Assembly: GCA_028867735.1 (NCBI GenBank)
Contig: JAGWFW010000001.1
Coordinates: 73,671-120,714, forward strand
DNA length: 47,044 nt
Origin: Nitrososphaerota archaeon
Lineage (GTDB): Archaea > Thermoproteota > Nitrososphaeria > Nitrososphaerales > Nitrosopumilaceae
Direction: 5' to 3'
Shown: piece after piece, positions 16,842-25,182 of the stretch
Layout: each line of letters starts with the position of its first letter
Numbering within the stretch: the stretch's first letter is position 1
The notes under the pieces: model-generated
The model's database searches: none
Told to the model about the DNA's origin: nothing
What the model saw: only the letters and a program-made list of their open reading frames with translations
Position numbers and translations under genes: made by a program

Positions 16842-18692
16842 CTATACCATTATCTGAGGCCTCTTTGAAACATATCTGCTCATGTTCATTTTCAGAAATG
16901 GCATCCCTCGAGTCTCCTTTTTTATTTCTCTGACTAGTTCATCTGTAGTTAATTCTTTTACGGCGCCAGTCTTTCTATCTCTGATGCTCAGCTTTGCAGC
17001 ATTTGCTTCTTTTTCCCCAATTACAATGATGTATCTTATCCAGTCTGTTTCTGCATCTCTGATGCTTTTTCCCACGCTTTCATTTCTGTCATCTAGATCT
17101 ACACGTATATCCTGCTGGGATATTTTTTCAGTCAATTTTTCACAATAGTCCAAAAATTCAGGTTTTACCGGAATGACTCTAACCTGTGTTGGCGCAAGCC
17201 ACAGGGGCAACCCTGGCTTTCGTCCTTCTCTTTGATCTTTTGCAGCTTTTTCAAGTAGTACATATATCACTCGTTCAACTGCCCCGCTTGGAGAGTTGTG
17301 CAGTATGATCGGGTTCTGCGGCTTGTTTGTTTCATCAATAAACTCGATATTGTACCTCTTGCCATTTTCAACATCAATCTGATCAGTTGATAGGGCAGAG
17401 GCCTTACCTAGATTGTCGACATAATTAAATTCCCACTTGAGAACAAAGTAGAAAAATCTATCCTTCCACATCTCTACAAGGACCGGCTTTCCTATCTTGC
17501 TGACAAGCTCTTCGATTAGATCCTTGTTCTCATTGTAGAATTCCTCTGTAAACCTAATTGCCATTTCAAAATCCGCCTCATCTAGTCCGAGTCCTTTGAT
17601 TACCTGTCTTGATAGATCAAATCTTTTTCGAAACTCCTCTTTTGCCTGTTCCATGTCTTTGCACATTGCATGACAGTCAGGCATGGTAAAAGCCCTCAAC
17701 CTACGCAGTCCAACAAGCTCACCTGATTGCTCTCTTCTAAAGCTATATCTTGTAAGCTCATACAGTCTCAAAGGCAGATTCCTATACGACATTTGAAAGT
17801 CCTTGGCCATCAGAAATTGGCCAAAACATGCTGCAAACCTAAGGAAGAGCTGCTTGCCCTCTGAATTTACGTTGTATTGCCTTGCTGGAAACCTATTGAA
17901 GTAACTCTCCATGCTTGGATGATGCGAATCATACATGATTGGAGTCTCGACTTCAAACCCTCCATACTCTACAACTTTTTCTGTAACATATCGCTCTATG
18001 AGAGATTTTATCAGTCTTCCATTTGGAAAAAATCTCATATTGCCTGCATCTGACGCTGGTTCATAATCTGCGATAGCCAGTTTTTTCATTAATTTTACAT
18101 GGGGCGGAGGCTCATCGACTGAGCGTTTTTTTGCAGCCTCATACTTTGCAAGAACCTCCAAACTCTGGTGTTTTGCGAAATTAAACTTGTCAATATCATG
18201 CATCTTGCCATCTGTAGTCATAATGTGCCAAAAGGATTGGATTTTTGATTCTGCCTTTAGTGCTTCTGATGTGGATTCTTTTTCTTCACCTGCTGATATG
18301 GTCTTGGAATGTTCAGCAAGCGGATGACCTTTTACCTGAATCTTGTATGATTTGGTCCATCCAAACGGTGCCCTTTGAATCTCAAGCCCATTTCCTTGCA
18401 TTTCCATTTCTTTTAAAACTGATAATGCCGTGCTCGGTGATGCAAGTTTTGAACTCAGGTGCGCATAAGGATATAACAATAATTTGCTGCAGCCAATCTT
18501 TTTCATAGATTCTGAGATTTCATTCATTGCTCTTTTTGCCACATCTGAATTATCTCCGTCCTCGACTGCTACAAATGCCACAACCACCTCATCAAGACGC
18601 TTTGATTTTGGTTCGATTTCTTCTGCAGATTTTATTTCTTTCTTAACTGGTGTAAATTCTATGTAATCGCAGTGGAGCTGCAATATACGCAT
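16842..18692 (-). CDS. thrS: Threonyl-tRNA synthetase, archaeal type
   Basis: Class IIa synthetase of 616 residues. Residues 1-140 form the archaea-specific editing domain (MRILQLHCDYIEF start, DTD-like fold) that removes serine mischarged on tRNA-Thr. The catalytic core follows, with motif 2 (LYELTRYSFRREQSGE) and zinc ligands in RFAACFG and DCHAMC. The anticodon domain (about 500-600) ends the protein. The ATG at 18692 is preferred to the GTG at 18701, because a TTTAAT box lies about 25 nt ahead and homologues start MRIL. Confidence 0.96.
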   Translation of the reverse strand: MRILQLHCDYIEFTPVKKEIKSAEEIEPKSKRLDEVVVAFVAVEDGDNSDVAKRAMNEISESMKKIGCSKLLLYPYAHLSSKLASPSTALSVLKEMEMQGNGLEIQRAPFGWTKSYKIQVKGHPLAEHSKTISAGEEKESTSEALKAESKIQSFWHIMTTDGKMHDIDKFNFAKHQSLEVLAKYEAAKKRSVDEPPPHVKLMKKLAIADYEPASDAGNMRFFPNGRLIKSLIERYVTEKVVEYGGFEVETPIMYDSHHPSMESYFNRFPARQYNVNSEGKQLFLRFAACFGQFLMAKDFQMSYRNLPLRLYELTRYSFRREQSGELVGLRRLRAFTMPDCHAMCKDMEQAKEEFRKRFDLSRQVIKGLGLDEADFEMAIRFTEEFYNENKDLIEELVSKIGKPVLVEMWKDRFFYFVLKWEFNYVDNLGKASALSTDQIDVENGKRYNIEFIDETNKPQNPIILHNSPSGAVERVIYVLLEKAAKDQREGRKPGLPLWLAPTQVRVIPVKPEFLDYCEKLTEKISQQDIRVDLDDRNESVGKSIRDAETDWIRYIIVIGEKEANAAKLSIRDRKTGAVKELTTDELVREIKKETRGMPFLKMNMSRYVSKRPQIMV

Positions 18693-18821
18693 GCTCTGCA
18701 CTTGATCTTGTTATCGAATTAAACCTTATGCCATATAAAGAAGCCATCTGGATGAAAAATTCTTCTGTTTGAATCAAAATTAGTGCAAAGACAAAATAGG
18801 TGCATGCTTTTCAAAATGCTT

Positions 18822-18894
18822 GGATCGGTGGTCTAGCTGGTAGGATACCGCACTCACACTGCGGTGGTCAGGGGTTCAAATCCCTTCCGATCCA
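18822..18894 (+). tRNA. tRNA-Val(CAC)
   Basis: A complete 73-nt cloverleaf. The acceptor is GGATCGG/CCGATCC, the anticodon stem CCGCA/TGCGG has loop CTCACAC (anticodon CAC), and the T arm AGGGG/CCCTT holds the loop TTCAAAT with one G-T pair. The discriminator is A, the 3' CCA is not fully encoded and there is no intron. It reads GTG codons. Confidence 0.93.
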
Positions 18895-18915
18895 CTACAA
18901 AATAACTTTGATACA

Positions 18916-19143
18916 TTGAAATACATCGCAATTTGCAAACAAAATACGGCAAAAAACAATCTAGGAGTCTTGAGCTTTGTGCTGGCAGCAATCGGATTTA
19001 TCCTGATTATTCTATCTTTTCTGAATATTAGAAGTCCAAACTATCAATACTATACTGAAATAGCTTTTGCATTGCTTGTAGCTTCGATAATAAGTGGAGC
19101 TATCGCAAAACGCAAGGCTAAACAGGCAAAACCCGAAACCTAG
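18916..19143 (+). CDS. Small two-helix membrane protein
   Basis: A 75-residue frame with a TTG start, 21 nt after tRNA-Val. Two hydrophobic segments (about 17-38 and 47-64) are joined by a short polar loop with a basic C-terminal tail (AKRKAKQAK), expected in the cytoplasm. It is not recognised. The clean membrane topology favours a real gene; the start codon and the absence of a clear TATA box at the right distance leave doubt. Confidence 0.5.
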   Translation: MKYIAICKQNTAKNNLGVLSFVLAAIGFILIILSFLNIRSPNYQYYTEIAFALLVASIISGAIAKRKAKQAKPET

Positions 19144-19187
19144 TGAGCCTGCTCGCTTCAATCATGGGCATTGTGTCAATCGTCGCG

Positions 19188-19637
19188 TCATGCCTTCTTT
19201 CCACAGTTCGTGCAAAAGTTTGCGTTTACTCTAATTGACACTCCACATTGTAAACAACTAGTCTTTATTGTGCCTGAACTAATCTGTTCTGGCCTTGACA
19301 ATGTTCCTGTTATTATAAAAGAGTCAACAGAGTGACCAGAAGACGGGGTTTTACGAATGACACGAGAATCCATATTTTCTACATCTTTGGTAATTCCTGA
19401 TCTTCTATCTATTGATTTTTTTATCTCAAATATTGCTTTTATTGCTAAAAATTCTAGCGCAGAAAATCGCATTACTCCTTCCTGAATCTTGTCAAAAAAC
19501 TCGGCGTATGTGATTTTTTCTTGTTTGTATGAGGCACCTAGCTCAAGAAAGGAATCACGAATTTGATCATATCCGTTGAAAATGTATTGTAGCTTGTCAA
19601 ATGTCAAGCCTAATGTATCTACGTCACCAAATGCCAT
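19188..19637 (-). CDS. Hypothetical protein with a C-terminal zinc ribbon
   Basis: A 149-residue protein. The N-terminal 80 residues look helical, then a polar linker, then a zinc ribbon with C128/C131 (CLQC) and C142/C145 (CTNC) ending in CGKKA, like ribbons attached to many archaeal adaptor proteins. It lies on the same strand just after the phosphoribosyltransferase gene with an 17-nt gap, so the two may be co-transcribed. The function is unknown. Confidence 0.75.
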   Translation of the reverse strand: MAFGDVDTLGLTFDKLQYIFNGYDQIRDSFLELGASYKQEKITYAEFFDKIQEGVMRFSALEFLAIKAIFEIKKSIDRRSGITKDVENMDSRVIRKTPSSGHSVDSFIITGTLSRPEQISSGTIKTSCLQCGVSIRVNANFCTNCGKKA

Positions 19638-19654
19638 TTGTCAATTGACGTAGG

Positions 19655-20131
19655 TTAATTATTTCTAGGTTTGTCATGGTGATTTTTTTTAACGTACATA
19701 CTGTGAGATTTTTGCTGCTCGTTTTTCTCCCAAGGAAATACTATGTATTCTCTGCCTTTTGTTTTCCTTGAATAAATCAGCTGTTTTGGATATCTTGCCT
19801 TTTTTCGCGCCACTAGCGTTGCATATACAAAAGTATTAGACGATTTTACCTGAGAGACTATCTTCCTAAATGTCTTGCCCGAATCATATATGTCGTCTAC
19901 AAATAAAGTCTTTTTAGGTATGCGATACTTGTCGACAAGTATTATCTTGATGTTAAACTGGTCTGCCAATAGTCTGGCAGGGATCAGTCCTCCTCTTGAT
20001 ACGGTTACAATCTTGTCAAACACAATGCCTGTGTCTCTCACTTTTCTTGCAAGTGTTTTCACATCTTGTTCTATGTCTGACCAACTGAGGGAGGAACTGC
20101 CTATCCACTGCGAACCTGATCTTGCCACCAT
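19655..20131 (-). CDS. Phosphoribosyltransferase
   Basis: A 158-residue type I PRTase, probably salvaging a purine base with PRPP. The PRPP-binding loop LFVDDIYDSGKTF is at 76-88, preceded by the TVSRGGLIPARLLAD loop (43-57). The C-terminal YIVFPWE is typical of the xanthine/hypoxanthine PRTase-like archaeal group. The ATG at 20131 has a TATA-like ATATTTAA about 20 nt upstream. It is divergent from the NRAMP gene, whose operators lie in the shared intergenic region. The base specificity is not determined. Confidence 0.87.
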   Translation of the reverse strand: MVARSGSQWIGSSSLSWSDIEQDVKTLARKVRDTGIVFDKIVTVSRGGLIPARLLADQFNIKIILVDKYRIPKKTLFVDDIYDSGKTFRKIVSQVKSSNTFVYATLVARKKARYPKQLIYSRKTKGREYIVFPWEKNEQQKSHSMYVKKNHHDKPRNN

Positions 20132-20175
20132 TCAATTTTTTAACAAGTTAAATATCTCTCTTTGGCATACTCAAA

Positions 20176-20218
20176 TTTAGACCAAGCTAAATAATGTAGC
20201 CTAAGCTAAATTTTATAT
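20176..20218 (+). promoter_or_regulatory. NRAMP promoter with two metal-repressor-like palindromes
   Basis: TTTAGACCAAGCTAAA (20176-20191) and TAGCCTAAGCTA (20197-20208) are dyads built on TTAG/CTAA half-sites, with AAGCTAAA repeated directly 19 bp apart. They sit just upstream of the TATA box TTTTATAT (20211-20218), 30-37 nt before the ATG. A DtxR/MntR-type repressor bound here would block TBP/TFB, as proposed for the ZIP operators. Confidence 0.6.
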
Positions 20219-20247
20219 GTTGTCTGGAATCTCTCAAATTGTAAACC

Positions 20248-21525
20248 ATGACTGAGAATACTACAAAATTGGGAAATTTCTCAAAGATCAAAAATGCCTG
20301 CCGCAACAGCAAGATTGCCCAACTGTTCTCCTACATGGGGCCTGCCGTAATTGTCAGCATCGCTTACATGGATCCTGGAAATTATGGAACGGATATTCAG
20401 GGTGGTGCATCATATAACTACAATCTGTTATGGGTAGTATGGCTTGCAAGCGCAATGGCGATGCTTTTACAGTATCTGTCGGGCAAACTTGGAATAGCTA
20501 CTGGACAGTCTCTTCCAGAAATATTGCGCGAGAAACTCAAGAAAAAAATATACATTGTTCCTTATTGGCTTGCGGCAGAAGCAGCCTCGGCAGCAACTGA
20601 TCTTGCCGAGTATCTTGGAACTGTCATAGCACTGAATTTGCTATTTGGTATTCCGATGATTTACGCTTCAATATTTGGTGCGTTAGATGTCATCGTGATA
20701 CTTACGCTTACAACACGAAGATTTAGGATTATAGAACAAATGTTTATGTTATTTGTATCAGTTATTGGAATTGGATACTTGTATGAGATATTTCTAACAA
20801 AACCGGATCTACATTCAATCGCATATCATTCAATTGCGCCAATACTTGATGGACATGGAGCCTTAATGGTGGCAGTCGGCATAATTGGAGCTACTGTAAT
20901 GCCACACGCACTTTTTGTTCACACATCTCTTGCGGCAAGAAAGGTAAATGACAAGCCATTATCTGAAAAAAGAAAAGCCAGAAAGTTCCATCTGTATGAA
21001 TGTGTTATGCTTCTCACCATTGCAGGTATAGTAAATGCTGCAATAATGATCATGGCAGCCGCCGCCTTTCATCCTCACAACTCTGGCATTTCTTCCATAT
21101 CTGATGCATACAAGACACTAGTTCCTCTGTTTGGTATTGGTGCAGGTACCATCTTTCTCATAACCTTGCTCTCTTCTGGAATTTCCTCTTCGGTGGTTGG
21201 AACCATTGCCGGTCAAACAATATACGATGGCCTATTGGGGAAGAAAGCAAACATCTGGGTTAGGCGCTTCATAACTAGGTTTGTCAATGTCATCCCAACA
21301 ACAATTGCCATACTGATTGGAATTGATCCGTTGAACATACTGGTTTACAGTCAAGTTATACTCAGCTTGATGATTCCGCTACCTATGATTCCGCTGATAC
21401 TTTTGTCCCGAAATAAAACTATGATGGGCGAGTTTGTCAACAGGAAAAGTACCACGATTCTTTCATTTGCATTTGTAGGGATAATTCTTGGCTTCAATTC
21501 ATATCTGATAATTGCTAGTTTGTAA
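20248..21525 (+). CDS. mntH: NRAMP family Mn/Fe transporter
   Basis: A 425-residue proton-coupled divalent metal importer with about eleven membrane helices. The metal site is intact: DPGN in TM1 (AYMDPGNYGTDIQGG, about 40-54) and the TM6 motif GATVMPHALFVHT (about 215-227) with the metal-coordinating Met. A basic loop after TM6 and a conserved-looking TM7-TM8 region follow the family plan. It likely imports manganese or iron. The promoter carries palindromes similar to those at the ZIP gene, which suggests shared control by metal level. Confidence 0.94.
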   Translation: MTENTTKLGNFSKIKNACRNSKIAQLFSYMGPAVIVSIAYMDPGNYGTDIQGGASYNYNLLWVVWLASAMAMLLQYLSGKLGIATGQSLPEILREKLKKKIYIVPYWLAAEAASAATDLAEYLGTVIALNLLFGIPMIYASIFGALDVIVILTLTTRRFRIIEQMFMLFVSVIGIGYLYEIFLTKPDLHSIAYHSIAPILDGHGALMVAVGIIGATVMPHALFVHTSLAARKVNDKPLSEKRKARKFHLYECVMLLTIAGIVNAAIMIMAAAAFHPHNSGISSISDAYKTLVPLFGIGAGTIFLITLLSSGISSSVVGTIAGQTIYDGLLGKKANIWVRRFITRFVNVIPTTIAILIGIDPLNILVYSQVILSLMIPLPMIPLILLSRNKTMMGEFVNRKSTTILSFAFVGIILGFNSYLIIASL

Positions 21526-21548
21526 TCAGGCTTTCAATATGGGCTCGG

Positions 21549-22760
21549 TCAGGTGACTATCTTGAACATGATGTTTCTTTGCTTCAGGTTTGCAACTAGC
21601 CGCTCCGCATGCTTTGGGTTCTCAGTCTCAAGACTGAGTGTTACGCCTGCCGTTCCTGCAGGTATGTTTGAGCTCAGTCTGTCATGAGCCACTTCGACTA
21701 TGTTTACACTAAGAGAGGATATCACATCCACGACTTCCTTTAACGCTCCTGGCTTGTCCGTAAGTACGATGAATATCTTTACCATCCTGCCCATCTCGGT
21801 CAAGCCTTTGGCAACTATCTGGCCAAGTAGGTACATGTCTACGTTGCCTCCTGAAAGTATGGGCACTATCCTCTTTCCCCTGGCAGGTTTTTTATCAAGA
21901 AGGTATGCAAGGCTCACGGCTCCGGCAGGTTCTACTACCATTTTGGCTCTTTCCATGAGTAAAAACATCGCCTTGACAATCTGAGAGTCGTCTACAAGAA
22001 CAATATCATCTATCAACTCATCAATTATCTTAAATGTCAATTCGCCCGGCTTCTTGACTGATATTCCGTCAGCGATTGTGCGCTGGCCCTTTACTGTCTC
22101 GAGTTTTCCTGAATCAAAGGATTTTTTCATTGCAGGAAACGCTGATGACTGGACTCCGATTACCTTGACATGAGGTTTTTTGGATTTTACCGCACTCAAA
22201 ATTCCTGCCGCAAGTCCTCCTCCTCCTATTGGAACGTAAATTTCATCCACGTTTGGAAGATCTTGCATTATCTCTAATCCAATCACGCCCTGTGCCGCAA
22301 TCACACTTTCATCATCAAATGCATGGACTATCTTGGCACCGGTACTTTTTGATAGTTCTTGCGCCTTTGACCACGATTCGTCATAAATGGTTCCATGTAA
22401 TATCACGTTTGCGCCATACGCTCTTGTCGCAGCCACCTTGGCAGGAGAAGCAGTAACTGGCATGACGATGGTGCACGGGATCTTTTCCAATGCCGATGCA
22501 AATGCTACTCCCTGCGCATGGTTTCCAGCAGACGCCGCAATGACGCCCTTTCTTTTTTCTTCTGCAGACAAAGTGGCAACCTTTGCATATGCTCCACGTA
22601 CTTTGAAGGAACCGGTTTTTTGCAAGCATTCTGATTTTAGAAAAACCTGAGAACCAAGCATCTCACTAAAAGTTCGCGATATCTCCAAAGGTGTTCTACG
22701 GATGACATTACCTTGGATCTTTTGTGATTTCACAATATTGTCATAGGTAAGATTCAACAC
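21549..22760 (-). CDS. ilvA: Threonine ammonia-lyase with ACT domain
   Basis: A PLP enzyme of 403 residues that deaminates threonine to 2-oxobutanoate, the first step to isoleucine. The PLP lysine is K53 in KTGSFKVRGAY and the glycine-rich phosphate loop is GGGGLAAG (about 178-185). An ACT domain (about 327-403, MVKIFIVLTDKPGAL start) gives allosteric control, probably by a branched-chain amino acid. It uses a GTG start at 22760 with a TTTAA-type box about 35 nt upstream. A catabolic role cannot be excluded. Confidence 0.93.
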   Translation of the reverse strand: MLNLTYDNIVKSQKIQGNVIRRTPLEISRTFSEMLGSQVFLKSECLQKTGSFKVRGAYAKVATLSAEEKRKGVIAASAGNHAQGVAFASALEKIPCTIVMPVTASPAKVAATRAYGANVILHGTIYDESWSKAQELSKSTGAKIVHAFDDESVIAAQGVIGLEIMQDLPNVDEIYVPIGGGGLAAGILSAVKSKKPHVKVIGVQSSAFPAMKKSFDSGKLETVKGQRTIADGISVKKPGELTFKIIDELIDDIVLVDDSQIVKAMFLLMERAKMVVEPAGAVSLAYLLDKKPARGKRIVPILSGGNVDMYLLGQIVAKGLTEMGRMVKIFIVLTDKPGALKEVVDVISSLSVNIVEVAHDRLSSNIPAGTAGVTLSLETENPKHAERLVANLKQRNIMFKIVT

Positions 22761-22939
22761 AATCTCAACTCCAATTACCGTATATTTGGTTTCTTAAATA
22801 GTGAAGGGACAAAAAACGTTGAGCATTTTTGATTTTTAGACGCAATTAATGCAAAAATTCTGTTTGGGATTTCTATTTTGATAAGATTTTCAAGGATCTG
22901 GAAAAGGCTAAATAGCATTTGGAAGAGATCTCAGATCTA

Positions 22940-23009
22940 AGTCAGGGGGTCGGCATTGCGTCAACTCCCCATATGTGATGCATTGCATCAGTTCCATGAC
23001 CCCTTGACT
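22940..23009. ncRNA. Structured intergenic element with a 12-bp closing stem
   Basis: AGTCAGGGGGTC (22940-22951) pairs with GACCCCTTGACT (22998-23009) with one G-U. The 46-nt interior holds a hairpin TGATGC-ATT-GCATCA (22976-22990) and two near-copies of GCATTGCRTCARYTCC (22953 and 22980 onward). It lies in a 288-nt gap between two minus-strand genes, about 180 nt ahead of ilvA and upstream of the apparent ilvA promoter. It may be a small RNA or a terminator-like structure for the upstream gene. The strand is unknown. Confidence 0.4.
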
Positions 23010-23048
23010 AATGTATGACTAGATAAAAAATACTAAAATATAAACAAT

Positions 23049-23885
23049 TTATGATTTTAAAATTTGTATTATCTCGTCCATTCGACTCTGCAACTTTTCC
23101 TTTGCCTTGGCTGTAATCCTTGTCAGATTGATGTTTCCCTCTCTCTGGTCGTTCTTCACATACTCTAAATTAAAAACGCATAAACACCCTTCCTCTGCCG
23201 CAATCATCTTCATCTCATCTATCATGACAGGAGTTGTATGGTATATCTCAAGCAGGAGGCTGTCCAGTTCTTTGAAAAGATTATCACGATTTTCCGTCAG
23301 TTCATTTATTTTTTTTTGATTTGCTTGTAGCATGCCTATCAATTCTTGGGTCAACTCATTACGCTCAAACAGGATCTCGAAAAGTTTTTGCTGATCCATA
23401 CCTTCGTAGCCCATGTTTTTCAGTTTTTCTTCAATCACCTTGTCGCTTTCTGGAGCTGTATTCTCCTCAATGTTTTTTATCTTGTCACTTGTGTCAGATA
23501 GTTCTTTTTGTATATTGATCACCTTGTGGTCTGGTTTGTAATATAGTAATGCATGATATTGAAGTGACATGTGACAGGATAACATGTAATTGTCCTCGCT
23601 TACTTCAAACCTGATAAAACTGCGTCTCAGGTCTTGGTCCGTGGTGGCTGATACCCCGTTGGTTGACCAACCAGCAAGTCTTCTCAGGATTGACTCGTAA
23701 AACTGTCTGACAATTGTTGGGTCAAATGACTCTTGATCTGATATGGTGCCGTCTCCTAGCATGACCTTCACAGGCGCCTTTTTGACCAAGCCCATGATGC
23801 GCTCAAGAAACATCTGGCGTATCGTTTCACCCTTTTCTGACATTGATTTTGCAAAGGGATCTGACAAATTTGACGGGATCTGCAT
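23049..23885 (-). CDS. Hypothetical coiled-coil protein
   Basis: A 278-residue protein with no recognised domain. The N-terminal half (about 1-125) is mixed and globular. Residues about 125-205 are strongly heptad-patterned (coiled coil), and a further mixed segment follows (about 205-250) before a helical end. There is no membrane segment. A TATA box (TTTTATTTAA in minus reading, 23904-23913) lies 19-28 nt before the ATG at 23885, so that start is chosen over the TTG at 23897. It is divergent from the zinc ribbon/cyclase pair with only 75 nt between, so shared control is possible. Confidence 0.75.
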   Translation of the reverse strand: MQIPSNLSDPFAKSMSEKGETIRQMFLERIMGLVKKAPVKVMLGDGTISDQESFDPTIVRQFYESILRRLAGWSTNGVSATTDQDLRRSFIRFEVSEDNYMLSCHMSLQYHALLYYKPDHKVINIQKELSDTSDKIKNIEENTAPESDKVIEEKLKNMGYEGMDQQKLFEILFERNELTQELIGMLQANQKKINELTENRDNLFKELDSLLLEIYHTTPVMIDEMKMIAAEEGCLCVFNLEYVKNDQREGNINLTRITAKAKEKLQSRMDEIIQILKS

Positions 23886-23924
23886 GTTTTTTCTCAACCC
23901 TCCTTAAATAAAATTGATAGGTAG

Positions 23925-23932
23925 TTTAAATA
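23925..23932 (+). promoter_or_regulatory. TATA box of the zinc ribbon/cyclase operon
   Basis: TTTAAATA lies 29-36 nt ahead of the ATG at 23961. It is back-to-back with the TATA box of the minus-strand coiled-coil gene. Confidence 0.5.
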
Positions 23933-23960
23933 TCAATAATGAGGATTTTTACTTGTACGC

Positions 23961-24092
23961 ATGGCAAAACCCTCATTTAAGAAAATAGTCTGTTGGAATT
24001 GTGACGTAGAAATTGTACAATATTTTGATATAAAATACAAAGGAGAGAGAGGACAATGCCCTGTATGCGGCGTCAATTTTCCATTGGAGTGA
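23961..24092 (+). CDS. Zinc-ribbon mini-protein, 43 residues
   Basis: A short protein starting MAKPSFKKIVCWNCDVEI. It has two cysteine pairs, CWNC (11-14) and CPVC (33-36), which form one zinc ribbon with a basic middle (KYKGERG). It ends only 6 nt before the cyclase ATG and has its own TATA box, so it is the first gene of a two-gene operon with the cyclase. It could be a regulatory or nucleic-acid-binding partner of the cyclase; nothing in the sequence proves that. Confidence 0.7.
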   Translation: MAKPSFKKIVCWNCDVEIVQYFDIKYKGERGQCPVCGVNFPLE

Positions 24093-24098
24093 TCATAC

Positions 24099-24893
24099 AT
24101 GAGTGAAGACCCTGAAATCAAACCTGAGGAAAAAATCCCTACAAGCAGTATTGTGGATATGATGCTAAGCGGAGGCAGGACTGGGAGTCTAGATGCCGAG
24201 TCACTTATCAAAGAAACACAGAAAAGAGTTTGGAGTTCTCTGAAGAAAGGATATGAATACCAATATGCCGTGGATGAATCGGATCAGTTTCTGCGCGAAC
24301 ATGTATCAAAAAGAATGCATATGATAGTCCTATTTGTGGATCTAGTTGGCTCAACAGAAATGTCCCTAACACTACCGGCTGAAAAGTTAGGAATAATCAT
24401 AAGCTCATTTTCGCAAGAGATGAGGTCTGTAATAAAAAATTATGGCGGATATGTCCTCAAATACGTGGGTGATGCTGTAATAGGATATTTTGTAGCTGAG
24501 GAAAACCCCCTAGTTGTTTCCGATAGTGCAGTCAACTGCGCCAAAACAATGATCGATGTGATAGAACGAGGGATCAATCCAATCTTGAGCGAGTATGATT
24601 ATCCGGAGCTACGCGTGAAAATAGGCATGGATTTTGGTGAAAACGCTATAGTTAGGTATGGATCTGATAAAACAAGATCGCACGTGGATATTTTGGGTCC
24701 TGCTGTTAGTATCGCTGCAAAAATCACCGCACTAGCTAGGCCGAACCAGATTCTGATTGGAGAAGATGTTCATGAAAAGCTTCATCCGTCCTTGAAGGAC
24801 CTGTTCAAAAAAGTGGAGTGGCATGGAAATCAATGGAACTATCACAACAAGGAAACTGGAAAGATCTATGACGTCTTTGCATTACACGTTTAG
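24099..24893 (+). CDS. Class III adenylate/guanylate cyclase-like protein
   Basis: A 264-residue soluble protein with an N-terminal acidic/helical region (1-70) and a class III cyclase homology domain (about 74-260). The metal aspartates D81 (FVDLVGST) and D125 (YVGDAV) are present, as are K121 and D197, which match adenine-selecting positions. The two transition-state residues are changed: the usual Asn is S204 and the usual Arg is K208 (HVDILGPAVSIAAKI). Catalysis may be weak or the protein may act as a nucleotide sensor. No membrane or HAMP segment is seen. It follows a zinc-ribbon gene by 6 nt. Confidence 0.85.
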   Translation: MSEDPEIKPEEKIPTSSIVDMMLSGGRTGSLDAESLIKETQKRVWSSLKKGYEYQYAVDESDQFLREHVSKRMHMIVLFVDLVGSTEMSLTLPAEKLGIIISSFSQEMRSVIKNYGGYVLKYVGDAVIGYFVAEENPLVVSDSAVNCAKTMIDVIERGINPILSEYDYPELRVKIGMDFGENAIVRYGSDKTRSHVDILGPAVSIAAKITALARPNQILIGEDVHEKLHPSLKDLFKKVEWHGNQWNYHNKETGKIYDVFALHV

Positions 24894-25182
24894 ATAGTAA
24901 ATCTGTCAGGACATTCAATATGTTCATAATGATGATCGGTAAACTTTTGATCAACAATATACATCACAATTTTGTATAAATCAGTTGAAACTATATTTTT
25001 TTTACACTTTATGCAATTTAGCGACATTGTTTTTGCCATTTCCTTGATCACGATCTGACTATTCTATAAGGATCTGCGATCAACGTAATTTGATAAAAAA
25101 TGACTCGCACTTGACATGATAGGTTATCTAATGCACGAGTCCGTGCGTAAACATGAAATAAGGGCCAAGTGGATTTGCCTCT

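Noticed and set aside
23886-23903. Shine-Dalgarno-like AAGGAGGG ahead of the coiled-coil gene
   Set aside because: The TATA box position puts the transcript start at or near the ATG, so this sequence would not be in the mRNA.
24920-24960. ATGATGA box resembling the C box of a C/D guide RNA
   Set aside because: No matching D (CTGA) or C'/D' boxes at suitable spacing, so a guide RNA is not supported.
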